Source: Acephala macrosclerotiorum
Taxonomy: Eukaryota; Ascomycota; Leotiomycetes; Helotiales; Mollisiaceae
Reading direction: 5' to 3'
DNA: 64,000 nucleotides
Assembly (NCBI GenBank): GCA_014904845.1
Contig: MU119298.1
Span: 65,289 to 129,288, forward strand
The notes beneath the pieces were generated by a model. That model was not told where the DNA came from, did no database searches, and saw only the letters and a list, made by a program, of their open reading frames with translations. A program made the translations under genes and the position numbers. Positions 56,387 through 64,000 of the stretch are shown piece after piece; position 1 is the stretch's first letter, and each line of letters begins with the position of its first letter.

Positions 56387-58216
56387 TCACAAAGCAAGTT
56401 CATCCTCACTGTCACTATTCTCAACCACCAGCGGCATTGACCTAGCCTCTCCCCGATCCCTCACATCTTCCGGCTCAACGGTAGGTATATCCGCCATATC
56501 TTCTCCATCAAATCGGCCTACTTCCCCCAATATCTCATTCTCATGTCTCAGCGAGTATCGTGGGCCTACATCAGCAAGTTCATCCAACTCCTCATCTTTC
56601 TCGAATTCTTCTTTTTCTTCTTCAGCGTCGGGGCCGAGCACGTCTTCGCTGCCTTGCCATTGGGGTGGTGGTGGGGGGAGTTCTTCTTCGTCTTCTTCGG
56701 CCCAGCCATAGTCTTCGTCATCTTCGTCGCTGTCGGGGATTTCGAAGTCTGTGTCTGCGAGTTTGCGTTTTTGTGGAGGGGGGAGGGTGGGTAATGTTTG
56801 TGATGCTTCGGGGTGGGTGTGAGCATGTGATAGAGGATGTGGTGAGCGTTTGGTTGGTGAGGCGAAGGTTGAAGTTGATATGGGGTTGATGGGGAGAGTC
56901 ACGGGGACCAGTCCGGATTGTTGGATACTGAATGATACTATTCGAGGCCTGCTTTCGGGGATAAGTACACCTTCCGCTTTGATAACTTGTGCTAGTCGAA
57001 TGTCTTGGATGGTATTTTTGTCTTCGTCATCCCTGCACTAGGGGTCAGTACAACTCTTCAATACACCACAGCGAGTAGAGACAGTGTCCTGAGGTGGCTG
57101 GGACATCCAAAACTCAATATTCTGGAACTGTGGAAGGTGACTCACCAGCCCCAATCTCTAAAAAGGGCTATTCTGCATCCAAGACCTTGTTCCCAAGCTG
57201 TCGTATTGATGGACGGGACTAGGCCAGCGCCAGCTCCCGGTCGCATCTTCGTCACACACTGGGACATTATGACGATGGCTATGTTCCGTGTTGCTGCCAC
57301 CTTCTGAAGAGTGCTTGTAAGATACTTCAGTATGTCGAATTTGCGTGCGGAAGGATTTGGTGCTGGAAATCTGTAAGCTATGAATTGGTTGTGAATGGTT
57401 TCGCTTACCACCAGGCTTCCTGGGAGTGGCATTCGAGTCGGCATTCTTAGGGAACGCGCAGGCTATGAGTGTAGAGAAAGAGTCGATTATAATGAGACTG
57501 GTGTTCTCTGGTGGGTTAGTTGGTGTTGGTTGAGAGAAGAGTGCGATGAAGTGGGCTAAGGTTGGAGTTGAGAAGTGGGTGAGCTTCTCAACTAAAGAAT
57601 GTAGAACCTCTCGCTCTTGTGTTGATGGAGGACTGGTTGATGCAGATGAGGGTAGAATCTGCGCTAGACGACGTCCGGAAATTGGATGTGAGGCATCTAA
57701 AACAGTCAGCATGCCTCTCAATATGGGAGGGTATGAAGAACATAAAGCGATGTTCGGTGTTTTGCAACTGGGGATGGAAGTGATGAAGTCTGACTGAAGC
57801 TTGACGATGATAACTGACCTACCCAGACAACACCTTCGCCAGCATTCAAGGTACTAGCAGCCAACTGCATTCTGTACACACTATCAGCAAGTTCCAATCG
57901 AAGAGATTGAGAAGACTCGCCCTAAAGCAGTCTTGCCAACACCAGGCGGTCCATAGATCTCAGTTAACTTCCCACGTGACACGCCTCCATATAATGGTTC
58001 CGCATCGCTAGTCATAGGCTCCCGATTCTGTAGTGCGCGATCGAGGAGAGGTAGACCTGTTGAGATACATCGCGTTGGTGATGAATTGAGGTCTAGCAGA
58101 GCTTGTGCTGCTGAGACTGTTGGCATGCGATCTAGAATGGGTTCAGCTATGATTTTTTGTGGGGACGGAGGCCTTGCGTGGAGACGAGGAAGAGAAGTTA
58201 GAGATTCCCGGTCCAT
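56387..58216 (-). CDS. RecA/Rad51 paralogue (DNA recombination protein, Rad55-like)
   Basis: Five exons: 57921-58216, 57819-57871, 57409-57696, 57146-57377 and 56387-57032; 504 aa. The first intron has a GC-AG boundary (GCGAGT...GTACAG). The RecA-fold core has GGVSRGKLTEIYGPPGVGKT (Walker A), VVWVDASHPISGRRL, NTSLIIIDSFSTLI (Walker B) and AIVIMSQ, followed by WEQGLGCRIALFRDWGWDD. This is a Rad51 mediator-type paralogue; the Rad55 group is my best guess, and in yeast it helps load Rad51 on single-stranded DNA. The C-terminal 130 residues are a very acidic, disordered tail (DSDEDDEDYGWAEEDEEELP) absent from yeast proteins of the group. The start is the first ATG (MDRESLTS). Confidence 0.85.
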
Positions 58217-59134
58217 GTATCGAGTTGTAGTCCATGTTTGTTTGACATGGTGATGGTTACAAGTCGTCCAGATTGGGAAGACGCGTCTATCGCGTTTGCG
58301 GAGGAGCACATCGGCACGTGCTCTCGGCAAACTTACCCTGATTTCTTTTTGTTTACATCTTCAAACTTTCATCCATCTCAAAATCTTCTCAACTCACGTC
58401 CAACGATCCGGAAATTATGATAAGAACTCGAACCATCTGCCATCGCGCGAGTGAACTCGTCGTTAAGAATTGCTCGAACCCCTCGTATCATCGTATCTTT
58501 CAAATAAGCATCCATCGGCAGGGCAATTCTCATATCAGTCATCACAACGCAGCTTCTTCAGCAGGGGCTGGCCAGCCTTCTAGATCGCAACAGCTACAAA
58601 AGATAAAAAAAGTTATTGGGTACAGGCCGCACCGGACTCCTGGGCCATGAAAATGGCTCCGGGTGGTCCCACTATCAAGCTCAAGATAGCGCTTCTCCTG
58701 CCCAGCAATCAGAGCATCAGAAGGGCTGAGATAGGTGTGATAGCCATCTTCATATCTCTCTCTACTTTTTGGCTCTGCTGAGTCTACTTCCCCTTTTCCC
58801 CTCTTGCTCTACAATCATAAGATCTTCAGGAACGAGAAGACTTGTTTCGAATACTGCCAAACAAAGTTCCCAACTCAACTCGAAACTCCAAGCACTGGAT
58901 TAGGGGCGCCACTCCCGCGATACGATCCTCGCTTCGCCGTCAATTGGTCGCAAACAACTGATGATTGGCAGACATTAAAACATTCCTGCCAAGGTTTTGT
59001 GGGTATGACGCTGCATGGTAAATTGACCCCGGCCATGGAGATCCCCATGGCTGCTACTTTGGGAAACTTCGGACGAGCTAGAAATACTTTGCGACTCCCC
59101 TCTTCTTAGTTATCCAGAGCCTCACGTCAGCCAC
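58217..59134. other. Intergenic region, divergent promoters
   Basis: About 0.9 kb between the Rad51-paralogue start (minus) and the GH76 gene (plus). An open frame at 58804-59109 has no family resemblance. CT-rich DNA at about 58755-58805. Confidence 0.45.
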
Positions 59135-59141
59135 TATAAAT
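59135..59141 (+). promoter_or_regulatory. TATA box of the GH76 mannanase gene
   Basis: TATAAAT 44 bp upstream of the ATG. The short distance implies a short 5' leader. Confidence 0.5.
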
Positions 59142-59178
59142 CTTCAATCTGCGAGTATGTTCATACAACGATAACAGC

Positions 59179-60604
59179 ATGGGATACTTTTGGAAAGCGC
59201 TTGCCATGCTGCTACCGGCAGCACAGATAGCTGGCGCGGTCGGCTTGAATGTTTCTGATCAAGGTTGGATCTCAGGCTTCCTTGCACCTGTACTTTGCTG
59301 ATCGACATACAGCTTCCATTCAAAATGCTGCGAGTACAGTTGCATATGGCATGATGAAATATTACACCGGAAACATTTCGAATACACCATCGACAGTCGG
59401 AGTCCTGCCAGGTCCGTATTACTGGTGGGAAGCTGGTGCAATGTGGGGTGCCCTTCTTGATTATTACCATTATACTGGCGACGATACATACAACAATGTT
59501 ACAACTCAGGCGCTCTACAGCCAGGTGGGACCGGATTGGGATTATATGGTGCCTTTACATCAGAAGGATGAAGGGAACGACGACCAAGCATTCTGGGGCT
59601 TTGCCACAATGTCTGCTGCAGAGAAGGACTATCCACAACCGACAATTGGGAACTATTCTTGGGTACAGCTCACCGAGAATCTCTGGAATACACAAATTAG
59701 ACGATGGGACAACACTTCATGCAATGGAGGACTGAAATGGCAGGTTTTTACCTTCAATAATGGATACGACTACAAGAACTCTGTTTCGAATGGAGCATTT
59801 TTCCAACTCTCTGCACGACTCGCTCGATTTACTGGGAATCAGACGTACATTGAGTGGGCGGAAAAGTCCTATAATTGGTCGGTGGCTGTGGGCCTTATCA
59901 CCCCAGATTACCATGTCTTCGACGGCACAGACGATCTGAAGAACTGCAGTTCTCAGAATCAGATTCTGTGGACTTACAACGCTGGAATATACCTTTACGG
60001 ATCTGCAATTCTTTACAACTACACCAACGGCTCAGCACTCTGGCAGCAACGCACCGAAGGCTTCTTGAACGCGACAGCCAACTTCTTCTCCGCATACGAC
60101 AACGCCACGGACATCATGTATGAAGCAGCTTGCGAAACAGCCTACACATGCGATAACGATCAATATTCATTCAAAGGTTACCTCTCCCGTTTCATGTGGG
60201 CAACTACCCAAATGGCCTCGTTCACCACCAACGCCGTCACCACACTTCTCACTGCATCTTCACTGGCTGCAGCTCAAGCTTGCTCTGGAGGCATAGATAG
60301 CGCCATTTGTGGAACAAGATGGTATGTAGGCGGATGGGACGGCACATTTGGCGTTGGCCAACAGATGAGCGCCTTGGAAACAATCCAAGGTCTCCTGGTT
60401 GGCAAGAGTGCGCCGCCACTACACAGCGACCAAGTCCATCTCAAAGCTCCCGAGACCACGACCACGGCAGCGGTGCCTTCCGCCACAACGACGAGTCCGA
60501 CGAAGAGCTCAAATATAGCGGGTCCGCATGCAACTGGTGAGGTTGACTGGACGACTCTGTTTGCCATCGTGGGCATTGCAGCTGGAGCGGAACTTGCATC
60601 TTAA
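59179..60604 (+). CDS. GPI-anchored endo-1,6-alpha-mannosidase, GH76 (Dcw1/Dfg5)
   Basis: Two exons, 59179-59263 and 59313-60604; 458 aa, the usual length. Signal peptide 1-20 (MLLPAAQIAGAVG). The GH76 domain has VGVLPGPYYWWEAGAMWGAL, the catalytic Asp pair in EGNDDQAFWGF, WNTQIRRWDNTSCNGGLKWQ, a NGAFFQLSARLARFTGN block and CGTRWYVGGWDG. It is heavily N-glycosylated (more than ten N-x-S/T sites). The Ser/Thr-rich stalk (TTTTAAVPSATTTSPTKSS) and hydrophobic C-terminus (FAIVGIAAGAELAS) mark a GPI anchor. Dcw1/Dfg5 enzymes transfer GPI glycoproteins into the cell wall by cleaving within the GPI mannan core, and are needed for wall integrity and hyphal growth. Ends just before a gene-poor region. 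Confidence 0.95.
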
Positions 60605-61945
60605 TGGTATAGATACTTTTCAGAGGATTTCCGTAAAGGCGGTGCATTAAAGAGGCGTTTTGGGTATGCATTGCAGGATATACGATACCAGGATCGCATC
60701 GGGGCATGGAGGGGCATACTTGGATTTTGGCTACGAGGCTGCGAATGTATGGCATTATTTGGGTACCTTTCAACTTTAGAAAGTTCCAACTAGGTTGGAG
60801 AATTGGAGAAGTTGGCCGAGCGGGCATGGCATTCTAGTAAAGTACCTGGATTATCTTCCAGGTATGGAACATGGCTTTAGTACTTTAAAACCTCAAAATT
60901 TGCCAGCCTAGCTAGGAGATTGGTCGATTGGCTAAGCAAACATCTCGTTTTCACGATTTATCTTTAGCTTAATCGCACTCATTTACCGGGGCTCTACTTT
61001 GGTCCAATTCACCTGCTTGGCCAATTTATTCACGTGCGTCTTGGATGTGTCACAGCCCTCGCGCCGACAATAAATACTCCAAAATCTCTGCCTTCCAACT
61101 CTCCTTCACCACGAGCCTTCAAAGACGAGGCACACAATTTCAAGCCAGCGGTCAAGCCACTCCAAGGATGTGAGAATGAGGATTGGTGGACTATGCCTAG
61201 TACTTCTTTCGCTATTTGAAAGGGAGGGTTTCTTACCTCGTTAGTGCAGGTTTATTGTCTTGTTGCATGTCGTATCACGGCTGTCATGTTGCATGCGTTG
61301 TCAAGTGTGCTTCAAGTTGTTGGAAGGTGGATGCTGAGCTGGAAAAGTTTGGCTAGAGATGGGACGATGTGTTGATGCATGTCGATTGAAAAGAGGGGGG
61401 AATTCGTCGTGTGCTGTATTGATGCTGTTAACCACTATCTCTGCTTTTATTGAGCTTCCTTTCCACTGTCAAACATTGGACGCTGTGCGTTAGAATACAC
61501 TAGCCTCCCCAGTGTTGGGTGAAATACTTGCTCCCGCTATCGTATGCGACTCTGATTTGGTAGAAGTCGTTAATTGATACTTGCTGGGTATCGGTGTAGA
61601 AGTGCGCTGGTAGACAGATGTTTGTAATACGGTAATACCTCTTGTTTATTCACCTTCAATATTTTATTTCAACAAGGCTGAAAGATTCATCCCCTAGGAC
61701 AAATACAAGATTAAAGTGCCACGCATCCTAAAGGCCGTGTTCTATTACGGGGTGATTTTTCAATGGGAACTAACTTCCTTTTGTCTTCGATAGTTTAACT
61801 ATTGCTTATAAAAGCATCTTTTTACATTCTCGCTTGATAGTATAATAATACATTGGTTGTATCGAGTGCATTGGCTACCAGAGCCTGTCGAAAGGATTAT
61901 ACTGGATCCCGCTTTGCCAGATATTGACGCCCGGGCCTTTTACCT
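60605..61945. other. Gene-poor intergenic region
   Basis: No gene recognised. Ends in the left target site of the solo LTR (TACCT, 61941-61945). Confidence 0.45.
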
Positions 61946-62382
61946 TGTCAGTTGAGATCTCGCAATTAGGTGGTATTGGTGGAAAATGCACTGAGAGAGT
62001 GTTCGACGTTGAAATGAGGTCACACGCTCGATTGAGCATCGGCTTATTGTGATGTCTCAGCTGGCCTGATGCACCAGTAAATTTACTTTATTAAGGGAAC
62101 ATTCCCACCTAGTTAGATAGGCAGATTAGACATCACAATAAGCCGATGCTCAATCGAGCGTGTGACCTCATTTCAACGTCGAACACTGTCTCAGTGCATT
62201 TTCCACCAATACCACCTAATTACGAGATCTCAAGGTGCTGATAAGTGTCAGTTGCTTGGTAAAGACTACATTGGTGGTGAAAGGGACTACAGAAGGCCTA
62301 TATATACGGAGAGGGGTGGAACCACCCCACCCCCTTAATGAGGCCGGTGGCACCGCTACGCGGTCCCATGTCTCAACTGACA
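61946..62382. mobile_element. Probable solo LTR of an LTR retrotransposon
   Basis: A 437-bp segment whose ends are TGTCAGTTGAGA and TCTCAACTGACA. They form a perfect 12-bp inverted pair beginning TG and ending CA. Flanks TACCT (61941-61945) and TATCT (62383-62387) match in 4 of 5 bases, as an aged 5-bp target-site duplication would. A TATA-like CTATATATACGG lies at about 62300, placed as in an LTR promoter. There is no coding sequence. The 106-bp inverted repeat inside it is unusual for an LTR, so a foldback element is the main alternative. Confidence 0.6.
61952..62233. repeat. Long inverted repeat, 106-bp arms and 70-bp loop
   Basis: Left arm 61952-62057 and right arm 62128-62233 are reverse complements at 104 of 106 positions. 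The differences are GCAATTAGG against GTAATTAGG, and GAGAGAGTG against GAGACAGTG. RNA from either strand would form one long hairpin with a 70-nt loop. Confidence 0.95.
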
Positions 62383-63904
62383 TATCTTGACGAGAGGCTC
62401 TTTCGTAGACTCGTAGTTGTGCGACTCAACTAAAGATCAACGGCTATCGAGATATTCTTAATCGTCTGATGTCTGAAGGTCGGCGGGTGCGGGTCTGTGT
62501 ATTTCACTGATGTTTGTACACGGTTGCTATCATATCATTCTAATCGTCGGAAATTTGGAGCCTGGTGCACGATGTTTGGTATTTTTCGCTGGTGTTTGCA
62601 AACAGTCGTCAAAAGTCTAAAGGCTGGGCCATCATCCTTGATGTTTTTCGCCGATGTCTGCTCTTCTCCCTGCATGCTACATAGCCGCTGTCATGCTATG
62701 ATAGTATGATGCTCTAATGCTCATTGGAAGCAGGAAGGTGAGCGAAAAGATTCTAATGCATTTCGCAAATGTTCAATCCTGCTCGTCGCACGGTCCCCAT
62801 AGTTATCAACATTCTTGCAATGTCGCAACAATGGAAAGGACATAAGGAGGCTGGAAAACAGCATACGCACCTCACAACTTTGGCAGAGCTCATGAGATGC
62901 TGACAGAAGTTCTGTCTTAGTTGGGCCTGCAACGGGAAGCAGTAATTTGTTCGGGATCTCCAACATCGGTTTTTGGTTAATTCGAGTAAGAGATGCCTTG
63001 GCAGTTATACTCTCTGGAACAAGGGTTAACAGGTCGAAGCTGGCTATGAATCATCTTTATCGCTACTTCTGACTTTGTGCATTATTCTACGTCTGGTACC
63101 CAGGTACCACTTCTTGTCTATAGTATAAAAGGTCCTCCTTCCATTGCGTCCAACGATCAGCACCATATGAAGTCCAAACCTACGTCCCTATCACGTTTGA
63201 GGGGGCTAGTCCGATCACTCTACCTCCTAGGCTTGCAATATTCTTCATCCTGTACCTGGAGTATGTTAAATTTTCGAACTTTTCCTCCGGTGTCATGTGT
63301 GGCATAGTATTAGGAAGGCCCTCACGTCCCGCTCCTGCATCTCGTCGGAAGTTCTGTGAATGCTGTCAATCTTTATCTGCTACCATGTTCTGGAGTCGTC
63401 TGAAGGGCATCGGCTAGAGTACTTGCACGACACTTCGTACCGCGGTCTTATCGGCTGCTTTCATATCTTAATAATAGTCCGAATTACATCAGTCAGTGGA
63501 CATCAGACGATATTTGCCTATTCATGCAGCTTTCTTCCCATAGCTTATCACGGTTGACAAGTTCTTCCTGCTGTCAACTTCCAAATACTATGATGAAATG
63601 CGTTAACAGTGAATAAAGATCATTTGCTGACAAAAGTTGGGAAGGAATTAGTGGAGGCGGACGAGGTACCTAGCAAATGAACGGCATGGAATGTCCTAAG
63701 GCGGTTGGAATGTTCAGAAGCATCCTCGTTTGCCACCCATATCAACGAAGTTGTAGGAGCTCATGGTATAGAGTAACTTTGGTATGGCGAGCAGCGTTTT
63801 ATACCTAGTATCTACGGCCCTCTTCGAGTCTGCAGGAAGAATTAACGGCACGTGATTCACCTCCTCATACCCCATTCTGTCTTTGAACGCTGCCTTTTGG
63901 GGGG
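62383..63904. other. Gene-poor region
   Basis: Several short frames (for example at 62497-62709 and 63077-63307) have no family resemblance. No RNA gene or repeat was recognised. Confidence 0.45.
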
Positions 63905-63912
63905 TATAAAAG
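63905..63912 (+). promoter_or_regulatory. TATA box near the right edge
   Basis: TATAAAAG, 48 bp before an ATG at 63953. This is a strong consensus match and spacing like that of the GH76 gene. Confidence 0.4.
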
Positions 63913-63952
63913 CTTGATCCTAACAGCTACAGAGAGCTCAAAGCGATCTTGG

Positions 63953-64000
63953 ATGACAATGCACCCAGTCAGGGAGAGATTTTCTCAACGGAGCTGTCGT
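63953..64000 (+). CDS. Possible gene start cut by the window edge
   Basis: ATG at 63953 opens a frame that is uninterrupted to the edge (MTMHPVRERFSQRSCR). It follows a TATA box at a plausible distance. Sixteen residues are too few to name a family or to be sure it is a gene. Confidence 0.25.
   Translation, partial: MTMHPVRERFSQRSCR

Noticed and set aside
58804..59109. 101-codon frame upstream of the GH76 gene
   Set aside because: No ATG at its start, no similarity seen, and it overlaps the promoter with its TATA box.

Overview
The window is nuclear DNA from a filamentous ascomycete (Pezizomycotina). The evidence is many short introns (about 41-60 nt, GTAAGT-type donors, CTAAC/CTGAC-like branch sites), a bifunctional-SDR Fox2, an Ecm11-type meiotic protein, a 2EXR-domain protein, DUF6536 membrane proteins, several P450s and a NACHT-ankyrin protein. 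A leotiomycete is my guess from the general look of the proteins; the sequence does not prove it. Intron-exon structures were worked out by hand, and every multi-exon model reported as a CDS keeps frame across all junctions.

Layout. 0-3.4 kb: gene-poor, with degenerate repeats. 3.5-6.1 kb: a 2EXR protein and a GPI-anchored purple acid phosphatase. 7.4-12.6 kb: a graveyard. It holds a hairpin-forming minisatellite, an MFS transporter broken by nonsense mutations, frameshifts and an apparent internal inversion, two Harbinger-like MITEs, and a ruined FAD monooxygenase. An intact P450 lies beside them (12.7-14.6 kb), so this looks like an eroded secondary-metabolism or detoxification cluster. 15.3-26.5 kb: the most interesting part. 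A large alpha/beta-hydrolase / NACHT-like / about 20 ankyrin repeats / ZZ-finger protein (NLR-like) is divergent from a conserved-looking acidic protein of unknown function. Next comes an intracellular ankyrin-subtilisin protease. Together they suggest an immunity or incompatibility island, although the NLR-like gene has an in-frame amber codon and no P-loop. 26.6-28.9 kb: a DUF6536 membrane-protein gene split into two convergent halves, again as if by inversion.

30-41.3 kb: a conserved housekeeping block with a long-chain acyl-CoA synthetase, an Rkm5-like methyltransferase, an Ecm11 protein, a Tda10-like kinase and the peroxisomal multifunctional enzyme Fox2. The synthetase and Fox2 act at the entry and core of fatty-acid beta-oxidation. 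43-50.5 kb: two P450s and a secreted FAD-dependent oxidoreductase, with an intron-containing tRNA-Pro(CGG) between them. A 5'-truncated LINE with a 16-bp target-site duplication sits just upstream of the oxidoreductase. 52.7-60.6 kb: a GNAT/ankyrin protein, a Rad51-paralogue recombination protein and a GPI-anchored GH76 alpha-1,6-mannanase (Dcw1/Dfg5). 60.6-64 kb: gene-poor, with a probable solo LTR that contains a 106-bp inverted repeat. A TATA box and a possible gene start lie at the right edge.
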